From contig CAZHSI010000004.1 in NCBI GenBank assembly GCA_964535195.1, forward strand, positions 29,113-93,112: a stretch of 64,000 bases of DNA, read 5' to 3'. Source of the DNA: UBA9339 sp964535195 (GTDB lineage Bacteria; Pseudomonadota; Gammaproteobacteria; UBA9339). Position 1 is the stretch's first letter; each line of letters begins with the position of its first letter. Under the pieces are notes generated by a model. That model did no database searches. It had not been told where the DNA came from and was given only the letters and a program-made list of their open reading frames with translations. A program made the translations under genes and the position numbers. Positions 45,852-54,582 of this stretch are shown piece by piece.

Positions 45852-47846
45852 ATGAATAGCACTATTAAAACTTTATTTTTGTGGTTGGCAATTGTGGTCA
45901 TTATAATTGTGGTTTTTAACAATTATGGTCCTAAACAGGCGGGCACCGATAAGGTGGCATATTCTCAGTTTGTCCAGGAGGTTGACCGTGGCAATATCAA
46001 AAGCGTTACTATTGAGACCAATAACATCAATGCAGTAAAGAAAGATGACAGTAAAGTATCAACATATATACCATTAGAGGATCAGAGTTTACTGTCACGA
46101 TTAATACAAAAAGGAGTCGATGTTAGCGGTAACCCACCTGAACAGCATGGTATTTTGACCCATATTTTTATTAATTGGTTTCCGATCTTGCTTTTAATTG
46201 GCGTATGGTTATTTTTCATGCGGCAAATGCAAGGTGGTGGTAGTAGTCGTGGTGGTCCATTTTCTTTTGGTAGGAGTCGCGCACGTTTATTAAACCATGA
46301 TCAAGTTAAAGTGACTTTTGCCGATGTTGCTGGTGTCGAAGAAGCTAAAGAAGAGGTACAAGAGCTTGTCGACTTTTTAAAAGACCCTAAAAAATTTCAA
46401 AAGCTTGGTGGCAAAGTTCCTTGTGGTGTTTTGCTCCTTGGTTCTCCAGGTACTGGAAAGACCTTGCTGGCTAAAGCCGTAGCTGGTGAAGCAAAAGTAC
46501 CATTTTATTCAATTTCTGGGTCAGATTTTGTCGAGATGTTTGTTGGGGTTGGTGCTGCAAGGGTACGCGACCTTTTTGAGACCGCTAAAAAACATGCACC
46601 TTGTATAATTTTTATCGATGAAATCGATGCGGTTGGACGCCATCGCGGTGCTGGACTTGGTGGTGGTCATGATGAGCGTGAGCAGACTCTTAATCAATTG
46701 TTAGTTGAAATGGATGGATTTGCTGGTAAAGAGGGCGTAATAGTTGTTGCTGCGACTAACCGACCAGACGTTTTAGATCCAGCTTTGCTGCGACCGGGTA
46801 GGTTTGATCGTCAAGTGGTAGTTCCACTTCCTGATATTCGGGGGCGAGAACAGATTTTACGGGTCCACATGCGAAAGGTACCAGCCGCCAAAGATGTCGA
46901 TCCATCAATTTTTGCTCGTAGTACCCCGGGACTTTCCGGAGCTGATCTTGCTAACTTAGTTAATGAGGCCGCTCTTTTTGCTGCACGTGCTAATAAAAAG
47001 CATGTTGAAGTGTCAGATTTTGAAAAAGCAAAAGATAAGATTTTAATGGGGAGTGAAAGACGCTCACTTGTTATTAGCGAAGAAGAAAAACGAGCGACAG
47101 CTTATCATGAAGCTGGTCATGCTATTGTTGGTTTGTCTCTGGCTGATTTTGGTTACGATCCAATTTATAAAGTAACCATAATACCACGAGGGCGTGCGCT
47201 TGGGGTTACCATGTTTTTACCGGAGCAAGATTATCATAATTATTCGAAACAAAAACTAGAAAGCCAAATTGCCGGGCTACTTGGTGGTCGCGTAGCTGAA
47301 GTTATTAAATTTGGTTCAGATTATATGAATACTGGAGCATCTAGTGATATTGAAAGAGCTACTTCTATCGCACGTAATATGGTAACGCGCTGGGGATTGT
47401 CTGATAAATTGGGACCGATGGTTTATGGTACAGAGGAAGGGGAGATATTTTTAGGTAGAAGTGTAACGTCACATAAAGAAATCTCTGATGCCACCGCTGC
47501 TGAAATCGATCACGAGATTCGCTCGATTATTGAACGCAACTACGAGCGTGCAGAAAAAATATTGAAAGACCATTTGGCGCAACTTGAAATGATGGCTGAG
47601 GTGCTGATCAAGTATGAAACTATAGATAAGAAACAGATTGATAGTATCATGAAAGGGCGTCGTCCACGTCCATCACGTTCTAGTGATGAAACTAAAAAGA
47701 AAGGTTACAAAGAAGAGGTGACGTTGGAACCATTATCTGAAGGTTTGGCCGAAACTTCTCAAGAGGATCAGGCTAAAGAATCTCCGAAAGAGGGATCCAA
47801 ATTAGATAATTCCAAGGAACCAGACGATACAAATTCTAGTGAATAG
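45852..47846 (+). CDS. ftsH: ATP-dependent zinc metalloprotease FtsH
   Basis: 664 residues. Two transmembrane helices (about 5-24 and 102-121) border a periplasmic segment. The AAA+ domain has Walker A GSPGTGKT (E. coli GPPGTGKT), Walker B CIIFIDEIDAVG and the second region of homology with RPDVLDPALLRPGRFDRQ. The zinc site is HEAGH, with the third ligand in the GASSDIERAT area. The C-terminal tail is long, acidic and Ser/Glu-rich. It lies after rlmE and before glmM; folP, normally between, is missing. Confidence 0.97.
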   Translation: MNSTIKTLFLWLAIVVIIIVVFNNYGPKQAGTDKVAYSQFVQEVDRGNIKSVTIETNNINAVKKDDSKVSTYIPLEDQSLLSRLIQKGVDVSGNPPEQHGILTHIFINWFPILLLIGVWLFFMRQMQGGGSSRGGPFSFGRSRARLLNHDQVKVTFADVAGVEEAKEEVQELVDFLKDPKKFQKLGGKVPCGVLLLGSPGTGKTLLAKAVAGEAKVPFYSISGSDFVEMFVGVGAARVRDLFETAKKHAPCIIFIDEIDAVGRHRGAGLGGGHDEREQTLNQLLVEMDGFAGKEGVIVVAATNRPDVLDPALLRPGRFDRQVVVPLPDIRGREQILRVHMRKVPAAKDVDPSIFARSTPGLSGADLANLVNEAALFAARANKKHVEVSDFEKAKDKILMGSERRSLVISEEEKRATAYHEAGHAIVGLSLADFGYDPIYKVTIIPRGRALGVTMFLPEQDYHNYSKQKLESQIAGLLGGRVAEVIKFGSDYMNTGASSDIERATSIARNMVTRWGLSDKLGPMVYGTEEGEIFLGRSVTSHKEISDATAAEIDHEIRSIIERNYERAEKILKDHLAQLEMMAEVLIKYETIDKKQIDSIMKGRRPRPSRSSDETKKKGYKEEVTLEPLSEGLAETSQEDQAKESPKEGSKLDNSKEPDDTNSSE

Positions 47847-47849
47847 CAA

Positions 47850-49214
47850 GTGAAAAATAAGGTAAAAGCAAAAAAGTATTTTGGTACCGATGGTATTCGT
47901 GGTCGTTTCGGTGAAAGTATTATTAATCCAGAATTTGTCTTAAAGTTGGGTTGGGCGGTGGGTAAGGTTTTACATGAAAAATTTGGTGACGCTAAAGTTT
48001 TAATTGGTAAAGATACTCGTATTTCTGGCTATTTACTTGAGTCAGTTTTAGAAGCTGGTCTATCTTCTGCTGGAGTTAATGCTTGGATGCTTGGACCAAT
48101 GCCAACCCCAGCGGTTGCATATTTAACTAGAACCTTTCGTGCCCAAGCTGGTATCGAAATCAGCGCCTCGCATAATCCATACTATGATAATGGGATAAAG
48201 TTTTTTTCTTCGCTTGGTAAAAAACTCTCCGATGAACTTGAGGATGCTATCGAAGAAACAATGCATGAGCCAATGAAGTTAGTTGATGCGGCTAAACTTG
48301 GCAAAGCGAAACGTATTGATGATGCTGCCGGTAGATATATTGAGTTTTGTAAAAGTACAGTTAGCACCAAAAGTAATTTATCTGGTATGAAAATAGTTGT
48401 CGACTGTGCTCATGGCGCCACCTATCATGTTGCGCCTTTGGTACTACGCGAGTTAGATGCTACCGTCGTTGAAATTGGCACCGACCCAAATGGTTTTAAT
48501 ATTAATGAAAATTGTGGTTCTACGTTCCCCGAGAGCCTTGCCAAAGTTGTGTTAGCCGAAAGAGCCGACTTGGGTATTGCCTTTGATGGGGACGGTGATC
48601 GAGTGATTATGGTAGATCACAAAGGTGAGATTGTTGATGGTGATGAGCTGGTTTTTATTATTGCTAAACATGGAGTTACTAGCGGTACGTTGCAAGGTGG
48701 GGTTGTTGGTACCGTCATGAGTAACCTGGGGCTAGAAAACAGTTTAAAAAACCTAGGAATTGATTTTAAGCGTACTAAAGTGGGGGATCGCTATATTATA
48801 GAGGCTTTGCATAATAATCATTGGTTACTCGGGGGTGAGTCGTCTGGTCATATTGCTCATTTGGGTATTACAACGACTGGTGATGGTATTATTAGCGCAC
48901 TCCAGGTTTTAAATGCAGTTAGCGTTCGTAAAGCATCACTCAATGAATTAAAATCTGAAATGGTTAAATACCCCCAAGTGTTAATTAATGTGCAATGCCA
49001 ATATCCAAATGAATTCAACAATAATGATAGGATTAATAAAGCGGTAGTGAAAACAACCAAGGAGCTCGGGAAAAATGGCAGAGTATTACTTAGGCCGTCT
49101 GGCACCGAACCAGTTATTAGAGTCATGGTAGAAGGAAAAGATCACGATTTAATCACTAAAGCTTGTGAGAATTTAGCTGATGTGGTAAGAAGTGTAGTTG
49201 AAGAGTCAGTATAA
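47850..49214 (+). CDS. glmM: phosphoglucosamine mutase
   Basis: 454 residues. Converts glucosamine-6-phosphate to the 1-phosphate for UDP-GlcNAc. KYFGTDGIRGRFGE at the start, the phosphoserine loop GIEISASHNPYYDNGIKFF, the metal loop AFDGDGDRV, GGESSGHI and the final RPSGTEPVIRVMVEG are intact. GTG start 4 bases after the ftsH stop, so they are cotranslated. Confidence 0.97.
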   Translation: MKNKVKAKKYFGTDGIRGRFGESIINPEFVLKLGWAVGKVLHEKFGDAKVLIGKDTRISGYLLESVLEAGLSSAGVNAWMLGPMPTPAVAYLTRTFRAQAGIEISASHNPYYDNGIKFFSSLGKKLSDELEDAIEETMHEPMKLVDAAKLGKAKRIDDAAGRYIEFCKSTVSTKSNLSGMKIVVDCAHGATYHVAPLVLRELDATVVEIGTDPNGFNINENCGSTFPESLAKVVLAERADLGIAFDGDGDRVIMVDHKGEIVDGDELVFIIAKHGVTSGTLQGGVVGTVMSNLGLENSLKNLGIDFKRTKVGDRYIIEALHNNHWLLGGESSGHIAHLGITTTGDGIISALQVLNAVSVRKASLNELKSEMVKYPQVLINVQCQYPNEFNNNDRINKAVVKTTKELGKNGRVLLRPSGTEPVIRVMVEGKDHDLITKACENLADVVRSVVEESV

Positions 49215-49389
49215 CTAATATATGACAAAAAGTGCTGTGGGGTTATATTGAAAACCAAATTACACGTAGGTTTTTTCTAAATGAGAATTTGGCTGTGGTT
49301 GGGTAGGGTAGTAGGCTTAGTAGTAATTTAGCTGATTAGTGATTTTTAATAAAAATTCAGCTTGAATAGTTATATAAAGAGGTTAAATT

Positions 49390-49704
49390 ATGCAGGAATT
49401 AGTGTTTATTATTCATGTATTATCAGTAGTAGCTTTAATTGGGCTGGTTTTAGTACAGCATGGTAAGGGCGCAGATATGGGGGCTGCATTTGGTAGCGGT
49501 GCTTCTAATACTATGTTTGGTAGTATAGGGTCTATCTCTTTTTTCACCAAGCTTACTGCTGTTATTGCTGTTATCTTTTTTGTAACTAGTGTTACCCTCG
49601 GGGTTATGGTTGCTAAGCAAGCAAAACAAAATATGAATTCTTCGTTTGTTATACCAGAGCAAACTTCAACAGGTGGGTCATTACCTATTGGAGGGGCAGA
49701 GTAG
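49390..49704 (+). CDS. secG: protein translocase subunit SecG
   Basis: 104 residues with two transmembrane helices and the conserved VLVQHGKGADMGAAFGSGASNTMFGS loop between them. Auxiliary subunit of the SecYEG channel. It is followed 18 bases later by tRNA-Leu, the conserved secG-leuU pair. Confidence 0.95.
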   Translation: MQELVFIIHVLSVVALIGLVLVQHGKGADMGAAFGSGASNTMFGSIGSISFFTKLTAVIAVIFFVTSVTLGVMVAKQAKQNMNSSFVIPEQTSTGGSLPIGGAE

Positions 49705-49722
49705 GTTTGGTAAATTTTTTAT

Positions 49723-49804
49723 GCCGAAGTGGTGGAATTGGTAGACACACTACCTTGAGGTGGTAGCGGCGCAAGCCGTGCCGGTTCGAGTCCGGCCTTC
49801 GGTA
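49723..49804 (+). tRNA. leuU: tRNA-Leu (anticodon GAG)
   Basis: Class II tRNA of about 82 bases. Acceptor GCCGAAG/CTTCGGT, anticodon stem CTACC/GGTAG with loop TTGAGGT (GAG), a variable arm CGGCGCAAGCCGTG, and the TTCGAGTCC T-arm. CCA is not encoded, unlike the other four tRNAs here. Directly after secG. Confidence 0.94.
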
Positions 49805-49920
49805 TTTTTCATAGTTCAAAGCCGAGTTAAAACAAATCTAAATGACAGAGAGATGCTTGTGGTTGTCTGGACTTTTTGTAACGATGAAATATTGTTTATC
49901 GTGGAGCTGACAGATACACT

Positions 49921-50295
49921 ATGCTTTTTTACTTACAAACTAAATTTATTAATAAGCTGACGAAAAACTTGTTAAACTCAGTCAGTGGATTAAAAGTGGC
50001 GCTACAAGAGTTTTCATTTATCTTGGAGCTGTTAGTAGGAATTATTTTACTGCCGCTAATTATATATTTAGACCGGCCAAATATAATCAAAGTCGTAGTT
50101 CTATTTACTTATCTTTTAATCTTAGTTTTAGAATTAATAAATACTTCAATAGAAAAATTATGTGATCGAGTAACTACCAGTTATGATGAACAAATCAGAG
50201 ACATCAAGGATGTCTCAAGTGCCGCGGTATTTGTGGTAGTAGTATCATTTTTAATAGAGATGTTTATACTATTCTTTGGCTTGCCAAAACTCTAG
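49921..50295 (+). CDS. dgkA: diacylglycerol kinase
   Basis: 124 residues with three transmembrane helices, the prokaryotic DgkA type. The catalytic stretch LELINTSIEKLCDRV (Glu, Asn, Glu) and IKDVSSAAV (Lys-Asp) are present. It phosphorylates diacylglycerol to phosphatidate, recycling the lipid left after phosphoglycerol transfer from phosphatidylglycerol. The final 27 bases overlap the end of the OpgB-like gene on the other strand. Start is uncertain; no good ribosome-binding site precedes the ATG. Confidence 0.92.
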   Translation: MLFYLQTKFINKLTKNLLNSVSGLKVALQEFSFILELLVGIILLPLIIYLDRPNIIKVVVLFTYLLILVLELINTSIEKLCDRVTTSYDEQIRDIKDVSSAAVFVVVVSFLIEMFILFFGLPKL

Positions 50296-51780
50296 ATATC
50301 TTCTTGAAAATTTAGCTAGTTGGTCTGACCATTCACTATCATTTGCAGCAATTAGAGCGAAGTTCGGATCTAATTCTCCAATGCCCGAAGCTCCTAAGCC
50401 TAATCTATTTTTCTCAAATTTAAACCCTAAGCTATAGAGGATCGTGGGAAACATTGAAAAGTGGTAGATGTCATCTCGATTCTTTTGCAAAGGGGTTGTC
50501 GTTATAATCCTATTAAACACCCTGCGATTTTTTTCACTTAGCAGATTGTCATATACAGTATTTTTCATCGCAAGATGGTCGCCAAGAATTATGACATTTG
50601 TATTTTTTAAATAACCTTTTTTTGACATAAAGTCGATGAAGTCTGCAACGATATCTGAAGTGCATTTTACAATACCGGTAAACTCTGTAACGCCTTGCTT
50701 TTTACAGGTGGGGCTGATATGTCCAGATGGGTGGTGAGTATCAATGGTTGTTATGGTAATATTATAGGGTTTTTTACTATTCTCTAACTGGATAATTCTG
50801 TTTTTGGCGTAAGCGAATAGTTCATCATCAAATAGACCCCAATCGTTAAATCTTCTATAACCTAAGTCTTGCCATTCTTTTTTGCCATACGTTTCTGAAT
50901 AGCCATGTTGCTGAAAAAACTTTCCTTTCCCCGAAAAGGAAAGATCATCGCCGCCAATATAAATATTTTTGTAACCAGCTTTTTTTAAGATGTCGCCTAA
51001 ACAAATAGCGTTGGGAAGAAACTTCTTGATAGATTCACCTAAACTGTTACCGTCGGACACAATGATTGACTTTAAAGGGATCCCACATTGAGAAGAAACT
51101 ATTCCTGCTATGGTCCAACCGGTGCCGGTTGTTTGTTTAAAATCCTTAAAGGTTATCGCTTGCTTGGTTTTATCGTTAAGCGATTTTAGCAAATCTTCTC
51201 CAAAAATTTCTTTGTTTGAGTAGGTATTTTCTAAAGATTCAACGTAAATTAAAACTAGGTTTTTCTTGTTAGCTGGATAAGTTATATTGCGGGGGGTAAC
51301 ATAATTTGTTGCTATGAAGTTACTTTCGCTTCTGCTGGTAATGTATGTCCAAAAAGCTATTTTGGATAGGAAAAAACTTGATGAAAGTAATACAAATATT
51401 ATAGGAAATTTTGTACGGAAAATTACTACCAGCATCTTTTGGATAATAATAAAAACATTTTTTATTGCGGAAGTAAATTTGGTTAAAACCTGCTTTAAAC
51501 CCAATTGTTCTGTCGATAAGATAAATTTTTCAAATGAATAAATAAACAGCGCTAACAATGTGGGTAAAATAAAACAATTTCTTATAAAGCTTCTGACTAG
51601 ACTAGTATCTGCTTCAAGTACACCTTCTGCCCCAAATTGCAGATGATATATAACTTGTTCGAAACTCACTTCGCCAAATTTTCTTTTAACCCATATTCCA
51701 GTCATTAACAAAAAAAATGCTAGCCAGTATGCTGAAAATTTTGTTGTAACAGTTGCTGCTTTGACAATTTTTTTTCTCAT
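50269..51780 (-). CDS. OpgB/MdoB-like phosphoglycerol transferase (sulfatase fold)
   Basis: 503 residues. Three or four N-terminal transmembrane helices, then a periplasmic sulfatase-fold domain. YVESLENTYSN (metal-binding Glu), TGTGWTIAGIVSSQCGIPL (catalytic Thr), NAICLGDILKKAGYKN, NDWGLFDDEL, TIDTHHPSGHIS and ILGDHLAMKNT closely resemble E. coli OpgB, which moves phosphoglycerol from phosphatidylglycerol to periplasmic glucans and releases diacylglycerol. The neighbouring dgkA fits. E. coli OpgB is 763 residues, so this is a shorter version; no opgG/opgH lies in the window, so the acceptor is unknown. Confidence 0.85.
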   Translation of the reverse strand: MRKKIVKAATVTTKFSAYWLAFFLLMTGIWVKRKFGEVSFEQVIYHLQFGAEGVLEADTSLVRSFIRNCFILPTLLALFIYSFEKFILSTEQLGLKQVLTKFTSAIKNVFIIIQKMLVVIFRTKFPIIFVLLSSSFFLSKIAFWTYITSRSESNFIATNYVTPRNITYPANKKNLVLIYVESLENTYSNKEIFGEDLLKSLNDKTKQAITFKDFKQTTGTGWTIAGIVSSQCGIPLKSIIVSDGNSLGESIKKFLPNAICLGDILKKAGYKNIYIGGDDLSFSGKGKFFQQHGYSETYGKKEWQDLGYRRFNDWGLFDDELFAYAKNRIIQLENSKKPYNITITTIDTHHPSGHISPTCKKQGVTEFTGIVKCTSDIVADFIDFMSKKGYLKNTNVIILGDHLAMKNTVYDNLLSEKNRRVFNRIITTTPLQKNRDDIYHFSMFPTILYSLGFKFEKNRLGLGASGIGELDPNFALIAANDSEWSDQLAKFSRRYLEFWQAKE

Positions 51781-51922
51781 ATAATAAAAACCTGTATGGG
51801 TGTATGTTTTTTATTTTGGCGACTGTACCATTGGTTGGCAAATCTCGTCAATTTTACTTACGTGAAATGCATCTGATTTTTGAACAAAATTATTGCTAAT
51901 GGATTAAAAATATTAAAAATTT

Positions 51923-52078
51923 CTCCTTTTAACAAAAGGAGGAGTAATGAATTCTGCGTTTGAGAGATAAATGCGGTCCTCCTTAAGGTTTGGGCAGATC
52001 CAGCTCATCTGGGAAGATATTGGAGCAAAATTAGATGCATTTACCGTGAACTTCACTAATCAAAGTCAGAGGCAGTAA
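51923..52078 (+). other. perfect Shine-Dalgarno, hairpin and two micro-ORFs upstream of the fMet tRNA
   Basis: CTCCTTTT/AAAAGGAG (51923-51941, loop AAC) is a perfect 8-pair hairpin. The right arm is also AAAGGAGG, a perfect ribosome-binding site for an ATG at 51947 that opens only seven codons (MNSAFER), ending TAAATG; a second frame of 35 codons runs 51971-52078. TCCTCCTT at 51977-51984 could pair with the same arm. Neither frame is recognised. The rest of the 51781-52272 gap holds only the tRNA promoter. Confidence 0.3.
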
Positions 52079-52205
52079 CCAGTTAATATTTAGTACATCA
52101 ATGACAATCTTGTTATAATTCAATATGATAGGCGTGGTATAACAATAAACCAGAGGATGGTTCATGTTAAGTTTTTTAGAAAAAAATCAAATTTTAAGAT
52201 TAACC

Positions 52206-52235
52206 TTGAATTTTTATAACATTAGCCTATATAAT
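52206..52235 (+). promoter_or_regulatory. promoter of the initiator tRNA and rimP-nusA-infB
   Basis: TTGAAT (52206-52211), 18-base spacer, perfect TATAAT (52230-52235), followed by the GC-rich discriminator GGCGCCC, typical of stable-RNA promoters under stringent control. The tRNA begins 37 bases later. Confidence 0.7.
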
Positions 52236-52272
52236 GGCGCCCTGAATTTGATTGATTTTTTTAAGGAATTGA

Positions 52273-52349
<77 letters not shown>

Positions 52350-52437
52350 AATTAATTAGTTGGATATTTTTGCATGATATGGTTATGTGGCTATTATGTT
52401 GTAAATTAATTTGTTTTTAAAAAATGTATTTATTTTT

Positions 52438-52463
52438 AAAAATGGGCTTTATGCCCATTTTTT
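52438..52463 (+). terminator. Rho-independent terminator after tRNA-fMet
   Basis: AAAAATGGGC pairs with GCCCATTTTT around TTTAT, followed by further T. It lies between the tRNA and rimP, so it would separate or attenuate the tRNA from the downstream operon. Confidence 0.8.
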
Positions 52464-52504
52464 ATATTTGTTAGTAATGCTAAGTGGTTAAATATTGACT
52501 GTGT

Positions 52505-52987
52505 ATGAAAGTAGATGAATCTACAATAGAAAGCTTAATTACTCCGATAGTAGAGGCGATGGGGTATATTGTTTGGCATATAGATTTACATAGAGTCCAG
52601 CGTAAAATTTTATTGAGGGTATATGTTGATGTACCGACGACTACTCTACGTAGGAGTATTAGTGTCGACGATTGCAGTGAAATCAGTAACCAAATTGGTA
52701 GTTTACTTGATGTTGAGGGGGTGTTTTCTAGTAGTTATACCCTTGAGGTTTCATCGCCAGGATTGAATCGCTCACTGTATAAACTTGAGCACTACGTACG
52801 GTACATTGGCAGTATGGTTCATATAGTTGTGCGCGAGCCTGTATTGCATGAGAAGAGCACGAGACGTGATCTTAGCGGCAGGATAAGTGAAGTGGTTGAT
52901 GGTATTTTAAAATTAACAGTAGATGGTAAGTTTATTGATGTTGCTATAACAAATATTAGTAGGGCTAAATTAATTCTAGATTTGTAA
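52505..52987 (+). CDS. rimP: ribosome maturation factor RimP
   Basis: 160 residues. IESLITPIVEAMGYIVWHID at the start, SVDDCSEISNQIGSLLDVE and YTLEVSSPGLNRSL are RimP hallmarks. Needed for 30S maturation. First protein gene of the conserved rimP-nusA-infB operon; nusA begins 14 bases after. Confidence 0.95.
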   Translation: MKVDESTIESLITPIVEAMGYIVWHIDLHRVQRKILLRVYVDVPTTTLRRSISVDDCSEISNQIGSLLDVEGVFSSSYTLEVSSPGLNRSLYKLEHYVRYIGSMVHIVVREPVLHEKSTRRDLSGRISEVVDGILKLTVDGKFIDVAITNISRAKLILDL

Positions 52988-53001
52988 GGTGAGATAGAGA
53001 T

Positions 53002-54486
53002 ATGAATAAGGAGATATTGTTAGTTGTCGATTCAGTATCCAATGAGAAAGATATGGAAAAAGAGGTTATTTTCCATGCGATTGAAAGTGCCTTGGCAGCA
53101 GTAACTGCTAAACGTTACTTAGAAGAGGTTGATATTAGAGTGGCTATCGATCGTAAAAGTGGTGATTACGAAACTTTTCGTCGTTGGTCGGTGGTTGCTG
53201 ATAGTGAATCCCTTGAATTTCCAGGAAAACAAATTCCTCATAAGCAAGCACAAACCATTAATGCTGAGCTTGAAGTTGGTGATGTTATTGAAGAACCCGT
53301 TGAGTCAGTAGAATTTGGACGTATTGCTGCGCAGATGGCAAAACAAGTTATTATGAGAGAAATTCGGCGCGCTGAACGTGAAGATATTGTAAAGCGCTAC
53401 ATGAGCCTGATCGATACTCTTGTTATGGGAGTGGTGAAGAAAGTTGCGCGTGACCAAATTATTTTAGATATGGGAAATGGGGTTGACGCAGTAATTTTGC
53501 GCGATGGCATGCTCCCCAAAGAGGCAGTACGTTTGCATGATAGGGTTCGTGGTATTTTGTGCGGTGTGCGTGAAGACGGTAAGGGGCCAATGTTAATTGT
53601 CAGTAGGACCTCTCCTAAAATGCTAGTTGAATTATTTAAATTAGAGGTCCCAGAAATTACTGAAGATGTAATAACTATTAAGGCTGTAGCTCGTGACCCG
53701 GGACTACGCGCTAAGATAGCGGTAAAGACTAATGATGGTAGAATTGATCCTATTGGCGCTTGTATCGGTATTAGAGGATCAAGAGTACAAAATGTTTCAA
53801 ATGAACTGGGCGGTGAGCGTGTCGATGTAATTTTATGGGACGACGACCCAGCACAGTTAGTAGTTAACGCTATGGCCCCAGCAGAAATTGCTTCTATCGT
53901 AGTTGATGAAGATCGTAAGAGTATGGATATCGCCGTACGTGATGATCAGCTTGCTTTAGCTATTGGGCGTAACGGACAAAATGTTAAGTTAGCTAGTGAA
54001 TTATCGGGATGGAAGCTTAATGTTGTTAGTATTGCTGAGGCTGAACATAAGGTTAAAGCTGAATCAGGAAGCTTGGGTGCTGTTTTTGTTGAACACCTGG
54101 CGGTAGATAGTGATTTAGCTGACATTTTAGTACGCGAAGGTTTTCGTACCTTAGAAGATGTGGCTTACACTTCAGTTGAAGATTTAGCATCGATTGAAGA
54201 ATTTGATAAAGATATTGCGGAAGCATTGCATGGGCGCGCTCGTGATGTCTTATTAGAGCAGGCTCTATCTAGCAAAGGGCAGGTTGGAGTTGTGGAGCCA
54301 GCCCAAGATCTATTAGACCTTGAAGGCATGACTCGACATCTTGCTTATGTGCTCGCGAGTAATGGCATTGTTACTCGAGAAGATCTTGCTGAACAGTCGA
54401 TAGATGATTTAAGTAGTATTGAAGAGTTGAGTAAGGAAGATGCAGGCAAACTTATCATGGCGGCGCGTAAATACTGGTTTGAATAG
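53002..54486 (+). CDS. nusA: transcription termination/antitermination protein NusA
   Basis: 494 residues. An N-terminal polymerase-binding domain, S1 domain (about 135-200), KH1 and KH2 (GACIGIRGSRVQNVSNELGGERVDV and LAIGRNGQNVKLASELSGW), and two C-terminal acidic helix-hairpin-helix repeats (around 370-425 and 440-494), the gammaproteobacterial arrangement. Modulates pausing, termination and antitermination. Confidence 0.97.
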   Translation: MNKEILLVVDSVSNEKDMEKEVIFHAIESALAAVTAKRYLEEVDIRVAIDRKSGDYETFRRWSVVADSESLEFPGKQIPHKQAQTINAELEVGDVIEEPVESVEFGRIAAQMAKQVIMREIRRAEREDIVKRYMSLIDTLVMGVVKKVARDQIILDMGNGVDAVILRDGMLPKEAVRLHDRVRGILCGVREDGKGPMLIVSRTSPKMLVELFKLEVPEITEDVITIKAVARDPGLRAKIAVKTNDGRIDPIGACIGIRGSRVQNVSNELGGERVDVILWDDDPAQLVVNAMAPAEIASIVVDEDRKSMDIAVRDDQLALAIGRNGQNVKLASELSGWKLNVVSIAEAEHKVKAESGSLGAVFVEHLAVDSDLADILVREGFRTLEDVAYTSVEDLASIEEFDKDIAEALHGRARDVLLEQALSSKGQVGVVEPAQDLLDLEGMTRHLAYVLASNGIVTREDLAEQSIDDLSSIEELSKEDAGKLIMAARKYWFE

Positions 54487-54582
54487 CTGTTATGTTTTAG
54501 GTGTTGTCCGCGGTGGATGATGTGCTTGGTGGAAGATTTTAAGAAATAATTAAAAAATATTTATTCGAGACTTAATAGTAAT

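Noticed and set aside
49760..49960. 66-codon frame between tRNA-Leu and dgkA
   Set aside because: It begins inside the tRNA-Leu gene and overlaps dgkA.
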